A stretch of 64,000 nt of DNA, from positions 939,490-1,003,489 of the forward strand of contig JAWKTI010000002.1 in NCBI GenBank assembly GCA_041399155.1. The letters are read 5' to 3'. Positions 28,225-37,758 of this stretch are shown one piece after another. Every line of letters starts with the position of its first letter. Within the stretch, counting starts at the first letter, position 1. The notes beneath the pieces were generated by a model that saw only the letters and a program-made list of their open reading frames with translations, did not search any database and had not been told where the DNA came from. Source of the stretch: Zavarzinella sp. Its GTDB lineage: Bacteria; Planctomycetota; Planctomycetia; Gemmatales; Gemmataceae. A program made the translations under genes and the position numbers.

Positions 28225-31200
28225 GTTTCAATGGCCTCTCATCGGCCCCATGTCAGTGCAACTTGGTTGGTAGGGGTATACTCAGTATATCTCCCAATGA
28301 CGTTTCAATGGCCTCTCATCGGCCCCATGTCAGTGCAACTCCCCCTTACGCTCGTCGCGTCTGCCGGGGATGTTTACCGGTTTCAATGGCCTCTCATCGG
28401 CCCCATGTCAGTGCAACACTCGCTCTCCGAAATGACAACTACACGTTTGCCATTGATGTTTCAATGGCCTCTCATCGGCCCCATGTCAGTGCAACGGTGT
28501 TGCGCAGCTTATTCCGTGGGCACCCTAACCGCAGTTTCAATGGCCTCTCATCGGCCCCATGTCAGTGCAACAATCATGCCACCGGCATGATCGAGTGGTC
28601 GTTCAACAGTCGTTTCAATGGCCTCTCATCGGCCCCATGTCAGTGCAACAGGAAGCGTTGATGGTATGCAAGTCACCGAACGTCGGTTGTTTCAATGGCC
28701 TCTCATCGGCCCCATGTCAGTGCAACAACTTGAACCCGGAGTTATAGCACCAAAAGAATTGCGTTTCAATGGCCTCTCATCGGCCCCATGTCAGTGCAAC
28801 TTGGACTCTAGAAGGAGTGTCACTGTCAACATTCGTCCCTTTCAATGGCCTCTCATCGGCCCCAAGTCAGTGCAACCCCCACAAGATGGCACCATTTACT
28901 TGGTGTCTTCAATGGTCTTTCAATGGCCTCTCATCGGCCCCATGTCAGTGCAACAATGATTGATAGGGAGATCAATCTCATCGATCCGTTGGCCTCTTTC
29001 AATGGCCTCTCATCGGCCCCATGTCAGTGCAACCATAAGCGTGCAACTCGCAGGTGGTGAAGTCGCCACCTTCTTTCAATGGCCTCTCATCGGCCCCATG
29101 TCAGTGCAACAAGACAGGGAGAACCTGTCAGTCTCACATTGTCTATGGTCTTTCAATGGCCTCTCATCGGCCCCATGTCAGTGCAACGTGGCTGTGGGCC
29201 GAGAGTGGCAGAGGAATAGTTGCCTTCTTTCAATGGCCTCTCATCGGCCCCATGTCAGTGCAACAAGGTCACGTGATCTTTTGTCGTTCCGAACAGCGGT
29301 TGGGCCTTTCAATGGCCTCTCATCGGCCCCATGTCAGTGCAACTCGGGAGAAGCGTATGAAAGCATCCAATTTGGTTTTCTTTCAATGGCCTCTCATCGG
29401 CCCCATGTCAGTGCAACGCAACAAACCCAAATCGAGTTGGGCTTTCGTCGGTTTAAGACTTTCAATGGCCTCTCATCGGCCCCATGTCAGTGCAACACTG
29501 TCGATGCAACACAAATTGACGACAAACTGTTCCAGCTTTCAATGGCCTCTCACCGGCCACATGTCAGTGCAACAAGTTGCCGGCGGTAGATGTGCAGCCA
29601 GAGATAACCGCGTTTCAATGGCCTCTCACCGGCCACATGTCAGTGCAACGGTATCAGCTATGGTGGCTGATACGTCGTTAGTTAATTGTTTCAATGGCCT
29701 CTCACCGGCCACATGTCAGTGCAACGCGTTCGGCTGGTACGGCTGGGGCGCACTGGCCTATGGTTTCAATGGCCTCTCACCGGCCACATGTCAGTGCAAC
29801 AACGGACTTCTGTATGCGTCATGAGATCAGCAACACCTTGTTTCAATGGCCTCTCACCGGCCACATGTCAGTGCAACGAGGTGGTTGTGGCAGTCAGCGC
29901 CGACCGCCCGCCAGGAGTTTCAATGGCCTCTCACCGGCCACATGTCAGTGCAACGAGCGCGGCGATCCGCGCGTATTACTGGGATGAAAGCCCCCGTTTC
30001 AATGGCCTCTCACCGGCCACATGTCAGTGCAACACGTGCGAAATCTGATTGTGGCGGAAATAAAATACGGACACGTTTCAATGGCCTCTCACCGGCCACA
30101 TGTCAGTGCAACGGTATCAGCTATGGTGGCTGATACGTCGTTAGTTAATTGTTTCAATGGCCTCTCACCGGCCACATGTCAGTGCAACGCGTTCGGCTGG
30201 TACGGCTGGGGCGCACTGGCCTATGGTTTCAATGGCCTCTCACCGGCCACATGTCAGTGCAACAAGTTGAAACCCCTGAGGTAGAAGGTTAAGGAGATTT
30301 GGTTTCAATGGCCTCTCACCGGCCACATGTCAGTGCAACGAAGTAACCAGGATTTGGTAAAAGCGATTCCCAAGTGCGTCGTTTCAATGGCCTCTCACCG
30401 GCCACATGTCAGTGCAACGTGGCAGCGGCTGTTTCACAGCTCTTGTACGGCCCTGATTTACGTTTCAATGGCCTCTCACCGGCCACATGTCAGTGCAACG
30501 AGGTTGCCGGAGTCCTTCCGCGACCTCCTCAAGCTGACGGGTTTCAATGGCCTCTCACCGGCCACATGTCAGTGCAACGGGCAAGGAGACATATGTCTCT
30601 TGAAATTATGCGAACGGTCGTTTCAATGGCCTCTCACCGGCCACATGTCAGTGCAACGTGACGATGCAAGAGCTCGAATGGGAATGGGATACTGGCGTTT
30701 CAATGGCCTCTCACCGGCCACATGTCAGTGCAACCCTGTTCTGTCTCTAGGAGGGTTTTGATAACGATGGGAGTTTCAATGGCCTCTCACCGGCCACATG
30801 TCAGTGCAACGCAGCGGGCAGAACAATTTTTCAATAATTTCACGATTCATCGTTTCAATGGCCTCTCACCGGCCACATGTCAGTGCAACGAGGCTCTGGA
30901 ATCTCGCAATATTTTCTGGTCTGCCACCGAGTTTCAATGGCCTCTCACCGGCCACATGTCAGTGCAACAACGATCTGGAATACAAGGTCTCATTCCACGC
31001 CAGGGCTGGCGTTTCAATGGCCTCTCACCGGCCACATGTCAGTGCAACCTAAAAACGTACACCGTGGAGCTCGACCAGCAGCTTTTTGTTTCAATGGCCT
31101 CTCACCGGCCACATGTCAGTGCAACCCACCATTGTCGTTGGCAGTAGTGTCGGTTGGATGAACTTCAATTAGTTTCAATGGCCTCTCACCGGCCACATGT

Positions 31201-32612
31201 CAGTGCAACAATTTCAGAGGCTACGGCGTGTACTATCGCCTGGATATCTGCGTTTCAATGGCCTCTCACCGGCCACATGTCAGTGCAACGACTGGCAGTG
31301 GGTCGAGCCACGGAAAGGCAATAGCGAGATGTTTCAATGGCCTCTCACCGGCCACATGTCAGTGCAACGCGTAAGCCTGGTAAAGTGGCGGGTTGTCCGC
31401 GAGGTGCACTGTTTCAATGGCCTCTCACCGGCCACATGTCAGTGCAACTGATAACCTGCTGTGTCTTACTGTGAATAGTTGAAGTTTCAATGGCCTCTCA
31501 CCGGCCACATGTCAGTGCAACTTGAAATTAAGAGCGTAGAAACTATCGCTACGAAAGCAAGTTTCAATGGCCTCTCACCGGCCACATGTCAGTGCAACCC
31601 CCATGAGAAGTGCCCTGACAATGGGAGTGTGGTTTACGAGTTTCAATGGCCTCTCACCGGCCACATGTCAGTGCAACGACCAGACTATGACGCTAAAATA
31701 CGATGCAAACCTGTGGCACTGTTTCAATGGCCTCTCACCGGCCACATGTCAGTGCAACATGAATTGGGCTGAACGGTTCGAGATATCGAACACGTTCGGT
31801 TTCAATGGCCTCTCACCGGCCACATGTCAGTGCAACAAAAACCTCAAGGTTGTGCTTATGACCGCCACAATGGACGAGTTTCAAGGGCCTCTCACCGGCC
31901 ACATGTCAGTGCAACGTGTAAAATGGACAGGTTCTGCACCTGCTGCCAGGCACAAGGTTTCAATGGCCTCTCACCGGCCACATGTCAGTGCAACGAGTGG
32001 CTCACGTAACGAGCTAAGGAGTGTTGAGATGTTTGTTTCAATGGCCTCTCACCGGCCACATGTCAGTGCAACTTGTGGCTGATGTCGATCTTACCTCGTC
32101 GGGTGGCTTACGTTTCAATGGCCTCTCATCGGCCACATGTCAGTGCAACCACCGGAATGGTAGCGTCACTGTCGTCGGTTGCCTACATGTTTCAATGGCC
32201 TCTCATCGGCCACATGTCAGTGCAACAAGTGCCTCTACCAACCCATTACCCAACTACGCACGGTTTCAATGGCCTCTCACCGGCCACATGTCAGTGCAAC
32301 TTTCTGTACGCAGAAGAAATGAAACACCCGATAGAGGCTTGTTTCAATGGCCTCTCACCGGCCACATGTCAGTGCAACATCGGTGGAACTCAACTGCCGC
32401 GTCGAATTGACGGTGACGTTTCAATGGCCTCTCACCGGCCACATGTCAGTGCAACGCTATCGGTGTCAGAGAGCATCTGATCTTAGCAGAGACTCCGTTT
32501 CAATGGCCTCTCACCGGCCACATGTCAGTGCAACCATGGGTGCTGGATGGCCCAGGTCCGATGCACGGTGGAGCGTTTCAATGGCCTCTCACCGGCCACA
32601 TGTCAGTGCAAC
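28225..32612 (-). CRISPR. CRISPR array 1, 57 repeats in two variants
   Basis: Counted by hand: 57 repeats of 37-38 nt and 56 spacers of ~37-41 nt, mean period about 77.7. Plus-strand repeats begin GTTTCAATGGCCTCTCA and end CATGTCAGTGCAAC. The reverse complement ends ATTGAAAC (or ATTGAAAG), the classical crRNA handle, so the array is read on the minus strand with its leader at the right. Repeats 1-17 carry ATCGGCCCC in the middle; from 29536 the middle is CACCGGCCAC, with two mixed copies (ATCGGCCAC) at 32112 and 32189. Repeats 9-18 (28839-29536) give the handle ending in G. Repeat 9 (28839) and repeat 48 (31878) carry extra single changes. Two adjacent spacers are duplicated. Confidence 0.95.
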
Positions 32613-32945
32613 GGCACCAGTTGTAAGTGTAAGCGATTTAAGCAGTTAAGCAATCCATTTGCCAGCATGCCCCAAAAAGCCATCAGTTATACCATGTAAA
32701 ACCATCAATCGTTTGTCAGAATGGCATCGTAACTCCTTACAGGATAAAGAATTACGGATTTGCCAGCATGTTGCCAGGAATTCGCTACTTGATGAGAATA
32801 TTTTCACCTCATTCTCTCGATATCCGCCATTTTCAGCTTTTTCCAGCCATTTTGCAATTTTTTGCAAAATCGCGAATCAATTTCAAGGTCATTTGGCAAT
32901 ATTAATTAGTGTTGTTTCACTAAGGCAGGGGGAACACTCATTCAA
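32613..32945 (-). promoter_or_regulatory. Probable leader of array 1
   Basis: This AT-rich 330-bp stretch lies between the newest repeat and the cas1 stop, on the side from which the array is read. The motif ATTTGCCAGCATG occurs twice, at 32657 and 32758. A perfect hairpin (ATTTTGCAA, TTTT, TTGCAAAAT) is at 32849-32870, about 75 bases beyond the cas1 stop. A weak promoter-like pair, TTGCTT and TACACT spaced 16 bases, reads toward the array near 32625-32655. Function as leader is inferred from position; the promoter match is poor and should be treated as a hint. Confidence 0.5.
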
Positions 32946-33902
32946 TTACAGGATTTTCAGAAAACTGTTTAAGACTGCTTCCAGAACTTCGTGCAGGTTG
33001 TTCTGTAACCAATATTTTTCCCAGGAATGCAGTACGTTCGGAAACAGATCTGGTTGCAGCCGAAAGCCCAACGATGGATCATCGGTAAAGTTGGCAGGCG
33101 AAATATTGTTGCGATTGCAGATGGTCAGCACCCAGCGATCAACCGCAAGAACGCGAAGTGGCTCGATCAAATCACAAACGAAAGAGGCCCGCCCCGGACG
33201 AAAATCGTGCAATCCACCGAGGTTCAGTTCTAATCCAGAGGCACTCGCCCGTGCCAGCACCTTGGTGAACAACCAGGTGTAGCCGATACTTAACAGGGCA
33301 TTCACTGGGTCTTTTGGAGGTCTTCTGGTGCGTGTGGTGAATACCCATGGATGATGAAGCCTGCATCCAAGCAGGAGAAACCAGGCACGAGCAGCATTGC
33401 CTTCGATCCCACGGAGTTGTGGAACTGAGGTCGCTGATTCGACATCCATCAGGGCTTGATCCAACCGGGAGATTGTTTCGCCTGCTTCAGAAGTTCCCTG
33501 CTTCTGAAAGTTGCGTGCAGAATCTCTTTGCGATAGTAGTTTTTGTTGCACAATGAATTTCGCCCATTCCAGTCGTCTTTCGGGATCGTTGAGCAAGTAG
33601 AACTGCTTCAACCGTGTTGCAACCTGGTCTGCGCGATAGTTCACCAGAAACCCACGACAAAGGTTCGCACGCAGGGATAACCAGGCCAGGTGAATATTGT
33701 GCTTTAAAATCAAGATCACAGCGTTGTCGCTGATACCCACCGGGCCATAGCAGATCATCGTATCTATGGCTCGATGGTCAATCCGCACAGGAGGATGATC
33801 CTTGGCAGAAAAAGCCAGTTGAGCATTCAGGATCTTGATTTTGCCAGGGCCTACCAGGTGTGCCACACGGGTGGATACAGAAGTTTGTCTTTTGTTTCTC
33901 AT
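32946..33902 (-). CDS. cas1: Cas1 integrase
   Basis: 318 aa, start ATG at 33902, five bases after the reverse transcriptase stop. Catalytic residues are visible: Glu in LRGIEGNAARAWF, His in LNLGGLHDFRPGR, Asp in FVCDLIEPLR. N-terminal beta domain and C-terminal helical domain have normal lengths. Together with Cas2 it inserts new spacers at the leader end of an array. Here it lies next to the array-1 leader and behind a separate RT gene, not fused to it. It is probably able to work, but its Cas2 partner is broken (see cas2). Confidence 0.9.
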   Translation of the reverse strand: MRNKRQTSVSTRVAHLVGPGKIKILNAQLAFSAKDHPPVRIDHRAIDTMICYGPVGISDNAVILILKHNIHLAWLSLRANLCRGFLVNYRADQVATRLKQFYLLNDPERRLEWAKFIVQQKLLSQRDSARNFQKQGTSEAGETISRLDQALMDVESATSVPQLRGIEGNAARAWFLLLGCRLHHPWVFTTRTRRPPKDPVNALLSIGYTWLFTKVLARASASGLELNLGGLHDFRPGRASFVCDLIEPLRVLAVDRWVLTICNRNNISPANFTDDPSLGFRLQPDLFPNVLHSWEKYWLQNNLHEVLEAVLNSFLKIL

Positions 33903-33907
33903 CGGGC

Positions 33908-35470
33908 TTATTCCAGATCATTGATTTCGAGTTGAACTGAATCATCATCGTTTGTTTCTGTTTCAGCTTCTAATGACGCATGATCCTGTAGTTCTGAGAC
34001 TCCTGAAGAGAGAATAGGAAGTTGTTGTTTCCGGCGGGGTTTTGAAACCATCCAGGGTGGTTTAAATTTAAGGTTGTTGGGTATATGAGGAGCCAATGAA
34101 GAAAGTACGGACATACGCACTCCATTGACCTGCCACGACCAGAATCCACGTGGCAGACGAACACGATATTTTGTACGGATGCTTGCCATCCGTTCTCCCG
34201 TGAGATGGGAAAGTAGTTTTCCGAAACGGAGACGGGCGTAATCATCCAGGGTTCGAAATACTTCGAAAGCATTATCTGCATAAAGATAAGATTGTCGCCA
34301 TTGTCTGAGCTGTTGATTGATTGCAACAATCCACTTTTCGAGATTGAACACAGCAGCGTCAATTTTTTCGCTTGGTAGTGCGGTCATTTCGGAAAGCCGG
34401 TCTACCATGTTCTGGACTTTACTTGCCGGTATGGAATAACCGAAAGAGAGGTGATTTTCGATTTTAAAGATTCTCGGACGCAGGGTGACACCAAGCCAAT
34501 CGATTCCCTGTTGGATGGGCACCGCTGTCGGGCGACGGACACCTAATTTCTGGTACAGTTTGCCCAGAGATTTATGAATTGTTGAAATACCGGATTTTGC
34601 AGAAGAGGCATCTTCAGCCAACAAAAGTAAGTTATCTGCGTATCGCAGCATTTGTGTGGCATGTTCGTTGAGATCTGAATACTGCAGCAGATCGCGGTCC
34701 AGACGATCAAGATAGAAGTTGCACAACAAAGGTGACAGTGAACTGCCTTGAATGAGACCACGCTGCCTGGTTCGCCAGAATCGTGAAGTTGCTGTAGTAG
34801 CCCCAGAATTGAGTAATTTTTGCAGCAATGACATCAGATCATCATCGGAGATCAAGGTGCGAAGTTGCTCTATTAATAACTGGTTATCGATAGTATCGAA
34901 GCAATTTTCGATATCCAATGAAGCAGCAAATGTCATGGGCCGATTTATCCGTTCACCGGAATCGAGTATCTGAACAGCATCGGCCAGAGCGCTGGCAACT
35001 GATCTGCCTGGTCTGAATCCATAAGACTGTGGCACCATCCTTGGTTCCAGGATTGGTTCCAAAACTTGTTTGATTGCAGCATGAACAACACGATCCCGCA
35101 CGGTCATAATACCTAACTGGCGGAACTGCCCAGGCTTGGATTTGGGTATCAGTATCCAGCGAATAGCCATTGGTTCGTAAGTGCCATGGTAGATATCATC
35201 AGATATCTTCTGCAGCCATTCGCTTAGTTGTGGTTTGACAGACCGGCACGTAAGTTGATCGACACCAGGGGTATCAGCACCATCGGAATTGGAAACTCGC
35301 CCCCACGCTGCAATCAGATTACGGTGATCCAGCAGCCAGCCCATTAAATGACCATGGGGAATTTCTGCCATGATCGTATCGAGATAGATTTGCTGTTGAA
35401 ATTCAATCAACTGCTTGTTTTGGGAAGAAGATTGTTCTTCATGATGCGGTGTTTGGGCAACTTTAATCAT
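33908..35470 (-). CDS. CRISPR-associated reverse transcriptase, YADN active site
   Basis: 520 aa, related to group II intron RTs. RT motifs are in order: IRWILIPKSKPGQFRQLGI (RT1-2) near residue 105, QSYGFRPGRS at ~149, SLDIENCFDTID (RT3, first catalytic Asp) at ~184, QGSSLSPLLCNFYLD (RT4) at ~241, YADN at 277-280 (RT5), and GVTLRPR downstream. The usual YADD is YADN here, so the second Asp of the box is replaced. There is a thumb-like tail but no endonuclease domain, and I see no group II ribozyme around it. Position between cas2 and cas1, with an 8-base overlap with the cas2 frame, indicates a role in RNA-derived spacer acquisition. Confidence 0.85.
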   Translation of the reverse strand: MIKVAQTPHHEEQSSSQNKQLIEFQQQIYLDTIMAEIPHGHLMGWLLDHRNLIAAWGRVSNSDGADTPGVDQLTCRSVKPQLSEWLQKISDDIYHGTYEPMAIRWILIPKSKPGQFRQLGIMTVRDRVVHAAIKQVLEPILEPRMVPQSYGFRPGRSVASALADAVQILDSGERINRPMTFAASLDIENCFDTIDNQLLIEQLRTLISDDDLMSLLQKLLNSGATTATSRFWRTRQRGLIQGSSLSPLLCNFYLDRLDRDLLQYSDLNEHATQMLRYADNLLLLAEDASSAKSGISTIHKSLGKLYQKLGVRRPTAVPIQQGIDWLGVTLRPRIFKIENHLSFGYSIPASKVQNMVDRLSEMTALPSEKIDAAVFNLEKWIVAINQQLRQWRQSYLYADNAFEVFRTLDDYARLRFGKLLSHLTGERMASIRTKYRVRLPRGFWSWQVNGVRMSVLSSLAPHIPNNLKFKPPWMVSKPRRKQQLPILSSGVSELQDHASLEAETETNDDDSVQLEINDLE

Positions 35471-35807
35471 CCGGGTTCTCCTGGGTGTTTGTTTGGGAAG
35501 CTGAACTTCCCAGTGTTAATAGTGGTTTGTTTGCAATGCAAATTACCACGTGCTGAGTGGCACGATGCTCCATGCCAATCTGAATGCCATCAATTGATTT
35601 CGCTGCTGGTAATTCCCACACCTGGATAATGTCCGCATATGGGTCGATGATTTGTGACGCTGTATCCAAAATGGCTTAGATTGATGCAGAATCACCAGAG
35701 TGCAGAAAAACTGATTTCTGGGTACGGATTGCCCATTTTTCCATGAGTCGGGCTATTTTGCGAAGCCGCTTCGGGTCAGCAATATCGTAGGCAATGATGT
35801 ATTTCAT
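35463..35807 (-). pseudogene. cas2: Cas2 with in-frame TAA at codon 44
   Basis: Starting at ATG 35807 the frame reads MKYIIAYDIADPKRLRK and RTQKSVFLHSGDSASI, the N-terminal half of Cas2 with its Asp in AYDIAD. A TAA at 35676-35678 then interrupts it. The same frame continues AILDTASQIIDPYADIIQVWELP, the second half of Cas2, to a TAA at 35463-35465, overlapping the RT start. The total of 114 codons is a normal Cas2 length, so one changed codon (for example from CAA or AAA) explains everything. Alternatives are a sequencing error or readthrough. As read, spacer acquisition by this locus should be impaired unless another Cas2 is present elsewhere. Confidence 0.8.
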
Positions 35808-35884
35808 GACTGGTTTCTGAATGCCACTCAGTAAGAACGTACCAGGAGGCAGAAGTAGGACAAAAAAGTCTGAAAAAAGAAAAA

Positions 35885-36796
35885 TCACTGCATCAAAGTT
35901 GTTTTCCAACCGCCGGCCCCCGCCACGCGGTGCGGGCCCACGTGCACAATTCCTGCGTAATGAATCCAGGGAATCAGCTCCACTGGAACTTGTCGGAATT
36001 GGGCCTTACCAATGACACCTTGCAGCACTGCACGGTGATCGGTTCTGTTGGAATGACGGAGTTGTTTGAATGGGCGGAAAGAATGCGATTCTGTGAGAAC
36101 ACTAGCAGCAAGTTCTTTCATGCGGGCGAAGTCAGCCTGAAGTGGTTTATCGTAACAGCGGAACAGCCCACCCAAAGTGCGGAGAGACGCACCCATGAAA
36201 TCTGCAAATGTGGGTTCGAAGATGGTGCGGTGCTTCCCACGCTGATATTCTTCACGTAGAAAAAGCGGGGAAGTGAGTTCAATTTCCAGGTCTACTGCAC
36301 TGTCTTTGTTCTTCAGCGGTCGCACTGGATTGATGTCCACCGATTTTCTTGTCAGAATCGGTTCTAGAGTGAATTGCGTGTGGAACGGATTGAAACCTGC
36401 CGCAGAATCCTGCCCACAGTGGGCGAATGTTTCCCAAAACAGATCGTGCCACGCGATGGCAGTGCTGCCAAAGAAAGAAACCGTCACGCGGAAACCATCA
36501 CCAGGCTTTAACGCCACTTTACAGGGGAATTGCGGTGCGATGACCACGGGACGAAAGCCATCATCCTGGCCCGCAAAATTACGATTGGCAGGAGTGGGCG
36601 TGGCATCGATTGTTTCGCCGTAGGCACAACCTGTCTGGTGAGTGATTTTTCCAAGCTCATCTGGCGGACCGCATAGACAGGTTGTGGCTTTTAGCCGGGC
36701 GCCCACTAAGCCACGAATTGCCATCCCCATCCAGGGTAACAGGCGACCTGGAGTGGTTAGCCGAACGTTGCGAGTGGTTTGCAGGATAGAAAGCAT
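35885..36796 (-). CDS. cas6: Cas6 crRNA-processing endoribonuclease
   Basis: 303 aa with two ferredoxin-like halves. Family signs are VRPLKNKDSAVDLEIELTSPLFLRE in the middle and the glycine-rich C-terminus GIVHVGPHRVAGAGGWKTTL. Cas6 cuts repeat RNA to leave an 8-base 5' handle, in keeping with the ATTGAAA(C/G) repeat end of array 1. A histidine near the C-terminus (VHVGPH) or in the N-terminal third could be catalytic, but I cannot assign it. It precedes cas2 by 77 bases on the same strand. Confidence 0.8.
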   Translation of the reverse strand: MLSILQTTRNVRLTTPGRLLPWMGMAIRGLVGARLKATTCLCGPPDELGKITHQTGCAYGETIDATPTPANRNFAGQDDGFRPVVIAPQFPCKVALKPGDGFRVTVSFFGSTAIAWHDLFWETFAHCGQDSAAGFNPFHTQFTLEPILTRKSVDINPVRPLKNKDSAVDLEIELTSPLFLREEYQRGKHRTIFEPTFADFMGASLRTLGGLFRCYDKPLQADFARMKELAASVLTESHSFRPFKQLRHSNRTDHRAVLQGVIGKAQFRQVPVELIPWIHYAGIVHVGPHRVAGAGGWKTTLMQ

Positions 36797-36848
36797 GAAG
36801 TAAGATAATTCAAATAGTAATCAAATAAAATAATTTACATATGTAATT

Positions 36849-37721
36849 TTACAAACCCAGTTCTTTTTCATTAACTTCAGAATTATAAAGGTTGTACCCA
36901 CGCACTTCGTTGTTTACTGTGGAAACGTACTGCGCACTTACTTCTCGATTATATGTTACAGCACAGGTAACGATTGCAGTCACTTTCTGGCCACCAGTAA
37001 AATCAATCATTACTTCACTATCTGTCTTTATTACAGATTCATTGTGCATTTTCTTAATCCCACGGTCGAGTGCTTTAGATAATTTATCAAAGTCTTCAAA
37101 ATCCCAACCATTATCTCTGGATAATTCATCCGCTTGTCTAGGGCAATTAATTACATCAACTTGATTGTTCTTGTTGTTGATAATTACTTTAACTTGTAAA
37201 TGTCTGAGTTCTGGATAATTTGCCAAATAATCATGAAATAGATAAGCTTGTAAAATCGATTCTTTAGATGCTACAATTGCGACAACTTTCAGCTCTCCAA
37301 GGTGGTGTTGAATTGCATGAAGTGGCATTTCCCAACTCCAGAACTTTTTCTCTGCATCAGATTTTAGCTGCGCTAGCTTTGCAATATCACATTTGAAGTT
37401 CCAGGTTGGTTCAAACCACTTTGGGTAACCCTGTACTCCAATATCACTACCTTTCAGATTAGATAGAAACAGTATTAACACTGGTTTTTCGGAAGGCGGC
37501 TTGGAATGTGGTAAACGATTAATTGGCTGAAGTAAAACACGGCGAAAATGATATACACAAATCAAAAGCAAAATGAATAGAATTGAAATTGCAGTACACT
37601 TCAGAAGTAAATAATTCTGTAACCAAGAATCCAAAAAGAACTTTTCCCAACTAGCGACAGTCAGCTGCCCAATGATGAAGCTAATTACAGCGACAAATAA
37701 AAAAAGCGGCTTATTTATCAT
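36849..37721 (-). CDS. Membrane-anchored CARF protein with two helices
   Basis: 290 aa. Two hydrophobic helices lie at ~5-25 (LFLFVAVISFIIG) and ~38-60 (LLLKCTAISILFILLLICVY), followed by a soluble domain. That domain has a CARF-like order of strands: VLILFLSNLKGSD at the front, LKVVAIVASKES, and near the end VMIDFTGGQKVTAIVTCAV, the D-x-TGG-x-K ligand motif of CARF proteins. Cam1, a cA4-gated membrane effector, has a single helix plus CARF; this protein has two helices and a longer soluble part. It is likely a cyclic-oligoadenylate-gated membrane effector. It is encoded between cas6 and a second CARF gene on the same strand. Confidence 0.65.
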   Translation of the reverse strand: MINKPLFLFVAVISFIIGQLTVASWEKFFLDSWLQNYLLLKCTAISILFILLLICVYHFRRVLLQPINRLPHSKPPSEKPVLILFLSNLKGSDIGVQGYPKWFEPTWNFKCDIAKLAQLKSDAEKKFWSWEMPLHAIQHHLGELKVVAIVASKESILQAYLFHDYLANYPELRHLQVKVIINNKNNQVDVINCPRQADELSRDNGWDFEDFDKLSKALDRGIKKMHNESVIKTDSEVMIDFTGGQKVTAIVTCAVTYNREVSAQYVSTVNNEVRGYNLYNSEVNEKELGL

Positions 37722-37758
37722 TAATATTTACCTGGTAATTACGGATCATTGAGAATAG

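Noticed and set aside
28170..32500. Long open frames over array 1 with repeated peptides such as MASHRPHVSAT and FNGLSPATCQCN
   Set aside because: They are the CRISPR repeat translated in three frames; spacers give unrelated residues between, and no ribosome sites are present.
32646..32867. 73-codon ORF in the array-1 leader
   Set aside because: Its sequence is explained by leader repeats and the hairpin; no family match.
33908..35470. RT gene as part of a group II intron
   Set aside because: No ribozyme domains V/VI or intron ends are seen, and the gene overlaps cas2 and is 5 bases from cas1, so it is a CRISPR-associated RT.
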